NCBI GenBank assembly: GCA_964226685.1
Contig: CAXQRU010000004.1
Coordinates: 1-19,351, forward strand
DNA length: 19,351 bases
Reading direction: 5' to 3'
From: CAXQRU01 sp964226685
GTDB lineage: Bacteria > Pseudomonadota > Gammaproteobacteria > Pseudomonadales > Cellvibrionaceae
The notes beneath the pieces are model-generated. The model did not search any database. It saw only the letters and a program-made list of their open reading frames with translations, and was not told the DNA's origin. Shown here one piece after another: positions 7,038 to 15,491 of the stretch. The stretch's first letter is position 1, and each line of letters starts with the position of its first letter. Both the position numbers and the translations under genes were made by a program.

Positions 7038-8117
7038 TTAAAGAACGCCAACAGGGTATGATCCAAGAACTTTTAGCTCCGCCGCCCTTTCACCCACTTT
7101 CGCTAATGCATCCTTCACAATTTGTTCATCACGATGCCCTTTGAAGTCGACGAAAAATATATAATTCCATGCACCAGATCGAGACGGACGAGACTCAACC
7201 CGCGTTAAGTCGATACCTAACTCATGAAAAGGAGCCAATAAATCGTATAAGGCTCCCGGTTTGTTTTTCATCGATACCACAATAGACGTTTTATCAATAC
7301 CGCAAGGAGGCACTTGTTGGTTACCAATAATTAAAAACCGTGTTGAATTATCGGGCCTATCCTCTATTTTTTCGGCCAGTACTTTTAAATCATATAAATT
7401 GGCCGCCGTGACACTGGCAATAGCGGCTGCATTCCACTCACCTTTTAAGCGCTTGGCTGCTTCTGCATTGCTGCTAACCGGTACTCGTTCGGCCATAGGA
7501 TAATTGGCATCTAACCACTGGCGACATTGCGCTAAACTCTGCGCGTGGGAATAAATTCGCGTGATACTATCGACTTTAGTCACGTCAGATACCAATAAAT
7601 TTTGATGAATTCTCAGAACCACTTCGCCACAAATTTGCAAATTGGAATCCACAAAATTATCAAGCGTATGCGTAACAACACCTTCCGTTGAGTTTTCAAC
7701 AGGCACTACACCGTAATGGACTGCCCCCGCTTCCACTTCTCTAAAAACACCATCAATCACATTCATGGGAATCGGTAGTGCAGAATGCCCAAAGTGCTTA
7801 TTGACCGCTTCTTGAGTGAAGGTTCCCTCTGGCCCTAAGAAAGCGACCTTGGTTGGTTGCTCTAAGGCCAAACAGGCCGACATGATTTCTCGAAATAAAC
7901 GAGCCATTTCTTCGTTGTCTAGCGGGCCTTTATTTTCATCCATAATGTGTCGTAAAACTTGAGCTTCACGCTCGGGCCGATAGAACACCGCATTTGGATC
8001 TTCAGCCCGTTTCACCTGTGCAACTTGCTGAGCACACTCGGCACGCTCACTAATTAATTTGAGAATTGAGGAATCAATTTGATCAATTCGCTGACGCAAT
8101 TCATCCAAATTACTCAT
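7038..8117 (-). CDS. pheA: Bifunctional chorismate mutase / prephenate dehydratase (P-protein)
   Basis: The P-protein converts chorismate to prephenate and then to phenylpyruvate, the precursor of phenylalanine. With the start at 8117 it has 359 residues: a chorismate mutase helix bundle (1 to about 85), a prephenate dehydratase domain starting KVAFLGPEGTFTQEAV with VENSTEG and the catalytic STRF motif, and a C-terminal ACT domain with GALYDLLAPF and ESRP, the usual phenylalanine-feedback site. The frame is open to 8165, but GAGG lies nine bases before the ATG at 8117 and only three before the one at 8123, and known P-proteins start near MSNLDELR. The start overlaps the end of gyrA by 8 bp, suggesting translational coupling. 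Confidence 0.95.
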   Translation of the reverse strand: MSNLDELRQRIDQIDSSILKLISERAECAQQVAQVKRAEDPNAVFYRPEREAQVLRHIMDENKGPLDNEEMARLFREIMSACLALEQPTKVAFLGPEGTFTQEAVNKHFGHSALPIPMNVIDGVFREVEAGAVHYGVVPVENSTEGVVTHTLDNFVDSNLQICGEVVLRIHQNLLVSDVTKVDSITRIYSHAQSLAQCRQWLDANYPMAERVPVSSNAEAAKRLKGEWNAAAIASVTAANLYDLKVLAEKIEDRPDNSTRFLIIGNQQVPPCGIDKTSIVVSMKNKPGALYDLLAPFHELGIDLTRVESRPSRSGAWNYIFFVDFKGHRDEQIVKDALAKVGERAAELKVLGSYPVGVL

Positions 8118-10662
8118 CGACATCAGCCTCGTCTTCGGCGCTCTCTTCAATGCGCTCAAGCCCAACTAAACGCTCGCCATCTTTTAAGCGAATAACGCGT
8201 ACACCTTGAGTATTTCTACCGGAGATGGAGACTTCGTCAACGCGAGTTCTGACTAACGTACCCTGATCAGAAATCAACATGATTTCTTCGCCATCAAAGA
8301 CTTGCACTGCACCCACAACAGCGCCATTTCGATCGCTAGATTGCATTGCAATCACACCCTGACCGCCACGACCTTTCGTTGGGTACTCTGTCACTAAGGT
8401 GCGCTTACCAAAACCTTTTTCGCTCACAGTTAGAACTTTACCGTTTTCTGAGGGGATAATCATAGAAATGACTTTGTGGTCATCATTGATGCGGATGCCG
8501 CGAACACCGCGAGAGGTTCTACCCATTGCACGCACATCATTCTCGTTAAATCGAACGGCCTTGCCAGCAGTAGTAAACAACATAACATCACTTTGGCCGT
8601 CAGTAATGGCTGTTTGTACCAAGACATCATCTTCATCTAAATCAATAGCAATTAACCCAACGCTTCTTGGACGAGAAAACTGGGTCAATGCCGTTTTCTT
8701 CACAGTACCATTCGCGGTTGCCATAAAGATGAAGTGATCTTCATCGTACTCCTTCACAGGTAATATCGAAGTGATGCGTTCATTATCTTCTAAGGGCAAC
8801 AAGTTAACGATAGGGCGTCCTCTTGATTGACGACCAGCCACTGGAATTTGGTACACTTTTAACCAGTATACTTTACCAGCGTTTGTGAAACACAAAATGG
8901 TATCGTGAGTACTGGCAATCAATAGGTGCTCGATAAAATCTTCATCTTTTACTGAAGTAGCCGCTTTACCCATGCCTCCACGACGTTGAGCCTGATAATC
9001 ACTCAATGGCTGAGTTTTTGCGTAGCCACCATGCGAAATCGTTACTACTCGATCTTCTTCAGTAATTAAATCTTCAACGGTTAAGTCGCGTTTTGACGTT
9101 TCAATTTCAGTTCTACGCTCATCGCCATACTCTTTATCAATTTGCGCAAGTTCATCTTTAATTACACTCATAAGACGATTTGGTTGAGATAAAATATCGA
9201 GGTAATCCTCAATTTGGGCCAATCGTTCTTGGTACTCAGCTAATAATTTATCGTGCTCCATGCCAGTTAAACGATGGAGGCGCAAATCCAAAATAGCTTG
9301 AGCCTGAGCGGGCGAAAGGTAGTAGCTTCCGTCCCGAATTCCATACATGGGATCTAAATCTTCAGGACGACAAGTATCGTTTCCACGCTCCAAAAATTGC
9401 ATAACCGAAGTCGCTGACCATCCTCGTGACAACAAGGCATCTTTGGCTTCAGCCGGAGAAGGTGAGGATTTGATAAGGGTAATGACTTCATCAATATTGG
9501 AAATAGCAACAGCAAGGCCCTCTAAAATATGACCTCGCTCGCGAGCTTTGCGTAACAAATAAATCGTTCTACGCGTGACCACTTCCCTACGGTGCCTGAC
9601 AAAACATTCCAATAGCTGATGCAAATTGAGCGTTTTAGGTTGGTTATCCACTAGGGCAACGATATTAATACCAAACACACTTTCTAACTGTGTTTGGTTA
9701 TACAAATTATTCAAGACCACATCGCCAACTTCTCCGCGTTTAAGTTCGATAACGACCCTCAAGCCATCTTTATCGGACTCATCGCGAATCTCGCTAATAC
9801 CTTCGAGCTTTTTCTCTTTAACCAATTCAGCAATCCGCTCGATAAGACGTGCTTTATTTAGCTGATAAGGCAGTTCAGTTATGATAATGGTTTCTTTATT
9901 TTTAGCCTCATTACTCTCGACAGTTGCGCGAGCTCGAACGTAAATTCTTCCTCGGCCAGTTTTATAAGCTTGAACGATTCCAGCTCGACCATTAATGATG
10001 CCGGCAGTGGGGAAATCTGGGCCTGGAATGTACTCCATTAATTCATCAATCGTGATTTGCTCATTATCAATATAAGCCAAGCAAGCCCTAATGACTTCTC
10101 TAAGATTGTGAGGAGGAATGTTGGTTGCCATACCCACCGCAATTCCCGATGAACCATTAACCAATAGATTAGGGACTTTGGTCGGAAGCACTGCGGGTAT
10201 TTGTTCAGTGCCATCATAGTTGGGCACAAAGTCAACGGTTTCTTTGTCTAAATCGGCCAGTAATTCATGGGATATTTTGGCCATACGAATTTCGGTGTAA
10301 CGCATGGCTGCTGCGGCATCACCATCGACCGAGCCGAAGTTTCCCTGACCATCGACGAGCATATAACGCAGCGAGAAGTTTTGCGCCATGCGAACGATGG
10401 TGTCATAAACAGCTGAATCGCCATGAGGATGATATTTACCGATGACATCACCCACCACACGAGCTGATTTTTTATACGGCTTGTTCCAGTCGTTGCTAAG
10501 CTCATTCATGGCAAAAAGCACACGTCTGTGAACGGGCTTTAAACCATCACGAACATCGGGTAAAGCCCTGCCAACAATGACGCTCATGGCGTAATCTAGG
10601 TAGGATTGCTTAAGTTCATCTTCAATGCTAACGGGTAGTACTTCTTTTGCTAAATCGCCCAT
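8110..10662 (-). CDS. gyrA: DNA gyrase subunit A
   Basis: GyrA cuts and rejoins DNA in the A2B2 gyrase that introduces negative supercoils. The 850-residue protein has the catalytic Tyr122 (AAMRYTEIRM) and a quinolone-determining region numbered as in E. coli, with Ser83 and Asp87 (GDSAVYD), the wild-type quinolone-sensitive residues. The C-terminal DNA-wrapping propeller begins around 530 and carries the GyrA-box at 559-565. This reads QRRGGMG, with Met where Lys or Arg is usual. The tail is short and acidic (SAEDEADVDE). It is slightly shorter than E. coli GyrA (875). The gene heads the minus-strand block and is divergent from mtaD across 181 bases. Its ribosome binding site is weak. Confidence 0.98.
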   Translation of the reverse strand: MGDLAKEVLPVSIEDELKQSYLDYAMSVIVGRALPDVRDGLKPVHRRVLFAMNELSNDWNKPYKKSARVVGDVIGKYHPHGDSAVYDTIVRMAQNFSLRYMLVDGQGNFGSVDGDAAAAMRYTEIRMAKISHELLADLDKETVDFVPNYDGTEQIPAVLPTKVPNLLVNGSSGIAVGMATNIPPHNLREVIRACLAYIDNEQITIDELMEYIPGPDFPTAGIINGRAGIVQAYKTGRGRIYVRARATVESNEAKNKETIIITELPYQLNKARLIERIAELVKEKKLEGISEIRDESDKDGLRVVIELKRGEVGDVVLNNLYNQTQLESVFGINIVALVDNQPKTLNLHQLLECFVRHRREVVTRRTIYLLRKARERGHILEGLAVAISNIDEVITLIKSSPSPAEAKDALLSRGWSATSVMQFLERGNDTCRPEDLDPMYGIRDGSYYLSPAQAQAILDLRLHRLTGMEHDKLLAEYQERLAQIEDYLDILSQPNRLMSVIKDELAQIDKEYGDERRTEIETSKRDLTVEDLITEEDRVVTISHGGYAKTQPLSDYQAQRRGGMGKAATSVKDEDFIEHLLIASTHDTILCFTNAGKVYWLKVYQIPVAGRQSRGRPIVNLLPLEDNERITSILPVKEYDEDHFIFMATANGTVKKTALTQFSRPRSVGLIAIDLDEDDVLVQTAITDGQSDVMLFTTAGKAVRFNENDVRAMGRTSRGVRGIRINDDHKVISMIIPSENGKVLTVSEKGFGKRTLVTEYPTKGRGGQGVIAMQSSDRNGAVVGAVQVFDGEEIMLISDQGTLVRTRVDEVSISGRNTQGVRVIRLKDGERLVGLERIEESAEDEADVDE

Positions 10663-10843
10663 AGTGTAGAGTCGCCTGATACTATTACTTTGTTGATTTT
10701 TTAGCCGAGGCTAGCTGGTTGTTGAGGTGTCAAACAAGCCGGCGAGTATACCACAAAATGCACCCGTTGGAGTATCGGAAAGATTCAACCACAGAACAGT
10801 CAATTTACGTTACACTGCCCCTTTTAGCCATTAATGAATACCT

Positions 10844-12166
10844 ATGAGCCAACTCGTTGACCAGATCCTTTATGCCGGGACGTTGATACCTGTTATCCCA
10901 GAAAATTGTTATTGGACCCATCAAGCGATCGCCATCCATGATGGAAAAATTTGTGCAATTGGTTCAAAAGACAGCATTGACCGTCAGTATCACAGCGATA
11001 ACACAACCGCACTCGATAACCATATCGTGATGCCAGGCCTAGTCAATTGTCATAACCATGCTGCCATGAGCTTATTTCGAGGTTACAGTGATGACCTGCC
11101 TTTGAAAGAGTGGCTCGAACAAGCCATTTGGCCAGCTGAAGCTAAGCATGTTAGCCCTGAATTCGTCTATGAAGGCACTGAATTGGCTATTGCTGAAATG
11201 ATTAAAAGTGGTACCACCTGCTTCTCGGATATGTACTTCTTCCCCGATGAAGCCGCAAGATGCGCTCACAAAGCGGGAATTCGCTGCCAAATCACATTTC
11301 CGGTATTAGAGTTCCCGACTCCCTGGGCGCAGTCTGTGGATGAGTACATCAGTAAGGGCTTGGCCTTTTATGATGATTACCGCGCGCACCCACTGATCCA
11401 GCCTGCCTTTGGGCCGCATGCACCCTACACCGTCAGCGACGATACCTTTGCACGAATTGCCTCGCTGGCAGCAGAGATGCAAGCTCAAATACAAATACAC
11501 CTCCATGAAACTGAAGGCGAGGTTCAAGCCGGGATTGACCAGCACAAAAAACGCCCAATTGAGCGCTTAAATGATTTAGGCATACTAGGCCCAATGACTC
11601 AGTGCGTTCATATGACGGCCTTATCGGATGAAGATATCTCATTAGTGCGCCATACCGGAGCGAGCATTATTCATTGCCCTGAATCCAACCTCAAACTGGC
11701 CAGTGGTTTTTCACCGATTCACAAATGCCTAAGAGAAGGAATTAATGTTGCCTTAGGAACAGATGGCTGCGCCAGTAATAATAACCAAGATTTATTTGGC
11801 GAAATGCATACGGCAGCGTTGCTTGCAAAAGCTGTCAGCGGTGATGCCAGCGCCTTAAAGGCCCACGAGGCCATTGCCATGGCCACTATTAATGGTGCCA
11901 AGGCACTTGGACTTGAAAGCGAAATTGGCAGCATTGAAGTGGGAAAAAGCGCTGATATTATCGCCATTGAATTGGATTCGATTGATCACCAACCTTTGTT
12001 CAATCCCATTTCACTGTTAACCTATACGCACAATGGCCACCGAGTGACTCATAGCTGGGTCAATGGTCGGCCCCTAATGATTGAAAAAACATTATGCACT
12101 GTATCGCGTGAAAGCATCTATAAAAACGCCAAACAGTGGCGCAAGAAAATTGGAGATACACTTTGA
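10844..12166 (+). CDS. mtaD: 5-methylthioadenosine / S-adenosylhomocysteine deaminase (TRZ/ATZ amidohydrolase)
   Basis: This 440-residue metal-dependent amidohydrolase probably deaminates 5-methylthioadenosine to 5-methylthioinosine, as its Pseudomonas relative does, with SAH or adenosine as other possible substrates. It shows the superfamily metal site: HNH (70-72) after PGLVN, HLHET (219-223), His256 (CVHMTAL) and Asp307 (GTDGCASNNNQD). PHAPYTVS (191-198) is typical of the MTA/SAH deaminase group. In P. aeruginosa the gene lies between mtnA and ubiG; here mtnA is absent and the gene faces gyrA directly. The start has no clear Shine-Dalgarno sequence, but the protein begins where the family usually does. 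It overlaps ubiG by 4 bp. Exact substrate preference is inference. Confidence 0.88.
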   Translation: MSQLVDQILYAGTLIPVIPENCYWTHQAIAIHDGKICAIGSKDSIDRQYHSDNTTALDNHIVMPGLVNCHNHAAMSLFRGYSDDLPLKEWLEQAIWPAEAKHVSPEFVYEGTELAIAEMIKSGTTCFSDMYFFPDEAARCAHKAGIRCQITFPVLEFPTPWAQSVDEYISKGLAFYDDYRAHPLIQPAFGPHAPYTVSDDTFARIASLAAEMQAQIQIHLHETEGEVQAGIDQHKKRPIERLNDLGILGPMTQCVHMTALSDEDISLVRHTGASIIHCPESNLKLASGFSPIHKCLREGINVALGTDGCASNNNQDLFGEMHTAALLAKAVSGDASALKAHEAIAMATINGAKALGLESEIGSIEVGKSADIIAIELDSIDHQPLFNPISLLTYTHNGHRVTHSWVNGRPLMIEKTLCTVSRESIYKNAKQWRKKIGDTL

Positions 12167-12858
12167 ATAACGTTGACCCAGGAGAAATCGCGAAGTTTGA
12201 TGCCCTAGCCAATCGTTGGTGGGACACTACTGGTGAGTTTAAACCCCTCCATGACATCAACCCACTAAGGGCAAACTTTATTGATCAGCATTCACCGGTC
12301 GCCGGTAAAACCATACTCGATATAGGTTGTGGTGGCGGCATACTCAGTGAAGCGCTTGCCCAGCGCGGCGGAATTGTCACCGGCATTGATATGGCGCCAA
12401 CCCCATTAGCTATAGCCAAACAGCATAGTGAAATGAGCGGGCTGAAAATAGACTACCAGCTTTCCAGTGCTGAGGATTTTGCCAAAAGCAATGAACAATA
12501 CGATATCGTTACTTGTCTTGAAATGCTAGAGCATGTACCTGAGCCAGCGTCAGTCATTGCCTCATGCGCAAAATTGCTAAAACCTGGGGGACATTTATAT
12601 CTCTCTACCATTAATCGCAACCCAAAATCTTATGCTTTTGCCGTGATTGGCGCCGAATATATTCTTAAGCTTTTACCCAAAGGCACTCACGATTATGACA
12701 AGTTTATTCGCCCGGCCGAGATGGCTCAGTGGTGCCGTGATTCTGGATTACGTTTAGTGCATACCACCGGCATGACTTACAATCCATTTTCTAAACGTTA
12801 TCGTCTCAACGATAGAGATGTTAGCGTTAACTACTTGATGTATTTAACCAATGATTAA
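12163..12858 (+). CDS. ubiG: Ubiquinone biosynthesis O-methyltransferase
   Basis: UbiG uses S-adenosylmethionine for both O-methylations of the ubiquinone ring. The protein has the family start NNVDPGEIAKFDALANRWWD, the GEFKPLHDINPLR segment and SAM motif I LDIGCGGGIL (52-61). The frame is open from an ATG at 12136, but the better start is TTG at 12163: GGAG (12152-12155) lies seven bases before it, and the resulting 231-residue protein begins exactly where relatives do. This TTG overlaps the mtaD stop in TTGA, a four-base coupling overlap. The product is cytoplasmic or loosely membrane-associated. The 3' end overlaps mupP by 8 bp. Confidence 0.94.
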   Translation: MNNVDPGEIAKFDALANRWWDTTGEFKPLHDINPLRANFIDQHSPVAGKTILDIGCGGGILSEALAQRGGIVTGIDMAPTPLAIAKQHSEMSGLKIDYQLSSAEDFAKSNEQYDIVTCLEMLEHVPEPASVIASCAKLLKPGGHLYLSTINRNPKSYAFAVIGAEYILKLLPKGTHDYDKFIRPAEMAQWCRDSGLRLVHTTGMTYNPFSKRYRLNDRDVSVNYLMYLTND

Positions 12859-13510
12859 TACGATATTATTTGATCTTGACGGCACCCTAGTCGATACCGC
12901 TCCCGATTTTGTAATTACTGTCAATGAATTACTAAAAGAGCATAATCGTGAGCCATTGGAAGACTTGCTAATTCGAAATTGTGTATCAGATGGGGCCCGT
13001 GCCTTGATCAAAATGGCTCTGCAACTTGATGAAGAGCATCCAGAGTTCGAAACTAATCGCTTACGCCTACTGGATTTATACGAACAACATATTGGCAAAG
13101 GCAGTTCTTTATTTCCAGGAATGCAAGCGCTGTTAAACAATATTGTAAAACACCAACTTCGCTGGGGAATTGTTACCAATAAACCCGAGCGTTTTGCTAG
13201 CCCTTTAATTAAACAGCTATTTTCCAACAACCCGCCGTGTACTGTGATATGCCCCGACCACGTTAGCCAAAGCAAGCCCTCACCAGAAGGCTTGCTACTG
13301 GCTTGTGAGCAAGCACAATGTGATCCTAGTAACGCGATTTATGTGGGCGATCACAGGCGGGATATAGAAAGCGGTCGAGCCGCAGGAATGGATACCATCG
13401 CCGTCACGTTCGGCTATATCAAACCTGACGATGACATCAACCAATGGAATGCCACCCATTATGTGAATCATAGCGATGAAATTTGGCCCATCATCAACTC
13501 TTATCGATAA
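12851..13510 (+). CDS. mupP: HAD phosphatase, likely N-acetylmuramate 6-phosphate phosphatase MupP
   Basis: This 219-residue HAD-superfamily hydrolase shows the nucleophile motif FDLDGT with Asp8 and Asp10, Thr109 in GIVTNKPERF, Lys142 in SKPSPEGL, and acidic motif IV GDHRRD (Asp167, Asp171). Sequence alone would also fit phosphoglycolate phosphatase (Gph). The position directly after ubiG and before a YciK-type dehydrogenase matches Pseudomonas mupP, whose product dephosphorylates MurNAc-6-P in the cell-wall recycling route that bypasses de novo UDP-MurNAc synthesis. That specificity is inferred from context and overall resemblance; the anmK, amgK and murU partners are not in this window. 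It overlaps ubiG by 8 bp. Confidence 0.82.
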   Translation: MINTILFDLDGTLVDTAPDFVITVNELLKEHNREPLEDLLIRNCVSDGARALIKMALQLDEEHPEFETNRLRLLDLYEQHIGKGSSLFPGMQALLNNIVKHQLRWGIVTNKPERFASPLIKQLFSNNPPCTVICPDHVSQSKPSPEGLLLACEQAQCDPSNAIYVGDHRRDIESGRAAGMDTIAVTFGYIKPDDDINQWNATHYVNHSDEIWPIINSYR

Positions 13511-13519
13511 GGTAGCTTT

Positions 13520-14275
13520 ATGACTCAGATACCAGAGTATCAGCCTAAGTCTGATTTAATGAAAGATAAAATCGTCATTATTACCGGTGCCGGAGATGGT
13601 ATTGGCAAAGCATTGGCTATTGGTTTTGCCAAGCACGGTGCCACCGTTGTTTTACTTGGAAGAACCATCAGCAAACTCGAACAAGTCTATGACGCTATTG
13701 AAGCCAATGGCAGCCCCACCCCGGCTATTTATCCCATCGATTTTGAGGGGGCTAGCGAAAAAGATTATCAAGATATGGCGATAAAAATTGATGAAGAATT
13801 TGGCAAACTCGATTGTCTAATTCACAATGCTGCCTTACTAGGTGATCGAACCTCAATCAGCAACTATTCTTTTAGCAGCTGGGATAAACTGTTTAAGGTC
13901 AATGTCACCGCTCCATTTTTAATGACCAAGGCTCTTATGCCGGTTTTAAACAAGGCCGAGCAAAGCTCCGTTATTTTTACCAGCTCATCGGTAGGCAGAA
14001 AAGGCCGAGCATTTTGGGGGGCTTATGCCGCCAGCAAAGCTGCTCTCGAAAATTTGGTGGAAACCTTAGCTGATGAAAATAATAGTATCAGCAATATTCG
14101 TTTTAATAGCATTAATCCTGGAGCCACTCGTACCGCCATGCGAGCGACTGCTTATCCTGCTGAAGAACCTCAAACAGTAAAAGCGCCAGAGGCGTTACTA
14201 CCAGCTTATTTGTATCTTGCAGGATGTGATAGCGTTGGTCGCTCCGGTGAGCACTTTGATGCTACTCATATCTGA
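13520..14275 (+). CDS. YciK-type short-chain dehydrogenase/reductase
   Basis: This 251-residue classical SDR oxidoreductase has the nucleotide-binding TGAGDGIGK (22-30), NAA (103-105), and the catalytic serine segment TSSSVGRKG followed by Tyr169-x3-Lys173 (YAASK). GRT near residue 48, after the second strand, fits NADP(H) preference. The overall pattern resembles E. coli YciK, whose substrate is not established. AAGG overlapping the mupP stop precedes the ATG, so the gene is the fourth of the mtaD-ubiG-mupP cluster. Its last 14 bases overlap the end of lolE on the opposite strand. The physiological substrate cannot be read from the sequence. Confidence 0.88.
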   Translation: MTQIPEYQPKSDLMKDKIVIITGAGDGIGKALAIGFAKHGATVVLLGRTISKLEQVYDAIEANGSPTPAIYPIDFEGASEKDYQDMAIKIDEEFGKLDCLIHNAALLGDRTSISNYSFSSWDKLFKVNVTAPFLMTKALMPVLNKAEQSSVIFTSSSVGRKGRAFWGAYAASKAALENLVETLADENNSISNIRFNSINPGATRTAMRATAYPAEEPQTVKAPEALLPAYLYLAGCDSVGRSGEHFDATHI

Positions 14276-15491
14276 GCACTTCGGCTGGCTTGACCCTACT
14301 CGCTTTCCAAGCTGGGTATAGGGTCGCCAGAAAACTCATGGCTAAGCTTGCCCCAACAATTTTCAGCACATCACTCATTAAGATTTGTGAAGGAATAAAA
14401 CTAACAGGGTAGATACTGGCATCCAGTAATTGTATAGAAAACAAGGCCTCTATAAACTCAATAATATCGCCAATAAAATAAGCCAACATCAAGCCCAATA
14501 GTGCACCTATCGTTGTTCCTATCAAACCTACCATTGCTCCCTGCACCATAAAAATCCCCATAATGGTTTTTTGGCTCGCACCCAGGGTTCTTAAAATAGC
14601 AATTGCCGCTTGCTTATCAACAACAACCATGACTAAAGTGGAAACCACATTAAAGGCGGCTATAGCAATAATTAAAACCAATAACAGACCCACCATTTTT
14701 TTCGACATGGCAATGGCTTCATACAAATGACCATGAGTCAGCTGCCAATTGGTGACACGATGAAAAGGCAATAACCGCCTGAGATAGTTTGTCACTTCAT
14801 AGGCATTCGATAATTTATCCAACTTCAAACGAATACCCGTGACAGCTTGCTCTCCATTAATTTCCTGAGCGGTTTCTAAAGAGACTAGGCCAAAGGCTTG
14901 ATCTAACTCTGTCTTAGTCTCCAACAAACCAACTACTCTAACAGAAACCACTTTGGGAGCCGCTCGCGGGTCGGTTTTAGATGGCAACAGCAGTCTCAAC
15001 TGGCCGCCAATATCAACACCTAAGCGATCGGCAACCCCTTTGCCCAGAAGCAAAGTATTGACTTGCTCAGTTAATTCTTGTCGAATTGGCTCATCAATAT
15101 ATTGATTGATAATGGAGACTGCTGATTCCTTTTCAAAATCTACACCGCGAATTAATAAGGGTTGGACTTTAAGTGAGCGAACCAACATGCCTTTTAAATC
15201 AATAAAAGGAGCTGATGCTACGATAGAGGGGTGCTTAAACGTTTTTGCTAGATCTTGCCAAGCATCAATAGCCTCGGGGCCATAAACCGAGACCTCAGGC
15301 ATAATGCCCAAGATTTTTTCTTCAAGCTCTTTTTTAAAGCCATTCATGACCGATAACACCAGTATCAACAGCGTCACCGCAACGACCAAACCCAAAATCG
15401 CAATTCCGCTCATAAATGAGATCGAGCGACTGCTCTTTCGTTGAATCACATAGCGAATGCCAATAAAAAAACTTAAGCTTTGTTTAGCCAT
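14262..15491 (-). CDS. lolE: Lipoprotein-releasing ABC transporter permease LolE
   Basis: LolE is one of two permeases in the LolCDE complex, which extracts mature lipoproteins from the inner membrane and hands them to LolA. With the start at 15491 it has 409 residues. It shows an N-terminal membrane helix ending LILVLSVMNGFKKELE, a large periplasmic domain, and three C-terminal helices (MVGLLLVLIIAIAAFNVVSTLV onward), ending in the LolC/E signature PAWKASRVKPAEVLRYE. The frame extends upstream to 15512, but MAKQSLSFFIGIRY at 15491 is the family-like start and gives an 8-bp overlap with lolD, the same as at the lolC-lolD junction. LolC and LolE are similar; the assignment rests on order after lolD. 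Confidence 0.92.
   Translation of the reverse strand: MAKQSLSFFIGIRYVIQRKSSRSISFMSGIAILGLVVAVTLLILVLSVMNGFKKELEEKILGIMPEVSVYGPEAIDAWQDLAKTFKHPSIVASAPFIDLKGMLVRSLKVQPLLIRGVDFEKESAVSIINQYIDEPIRQELTEQVNTLLLGKGVADRLGVDIGGQLRLLLPSKTDPRAAPKVVSVRVVGLLETKTELDQAFGLVSLETAQEINGEQAVTGIRLKLDKLSNAYEVTNYLRRLLPFHRVTNWQLTHGHLYEAIAMSKKMVGLLLVLIIAIAAFNVVSTLVMVVVDKQAAIAILRTLGASQKTIMGIFMVQGAMVGLIGTTIGALLGLMLAYFIGDIIEFIEALFSIQLLDASIYPVSFIPSQILMSDVLKIVGASLAMSFLATLYPAWKASRVKPAEVLRYE

Noticed and set aside
8399..8737. 112-residue open frame on the plus strand within gyrA
   Set aside because: It is opposite the conserved GyrA C-terminal domain, with no ribosome binding site or domain.
10702..10713. TAGCC-GA-GGCTA short palindrome in the gyrA-mtaD gap
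   Set aside because: The five-base arms with a two-base centre are too short to claim an operator or terminator.
10728..10733. Perfect TTGACA on the minus strand upstream of gyrA
   Set aside because: No acceptable -10 box lies 16-18 bases downstream on that strand. TATACT at 10750-10745 lies on the wrong side of it and has no -35 of its own, so no gyrA promoter is called.
12136..12162. ATG at 12136 as ubiG start
   Set aside because: There is no Shine-Dalgarno sequence before it, and the extra nine residues are not family-like. The TTG at 12163 is better supported.
12844..13275. Long antisense open frame (143 residues) opposite mupP
   Set aside because: It lies entirely within the well-supported mupP frame, has serine/arginine-rich low-complexity composition and shows no recognisable domain. 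It is a shadow frame.
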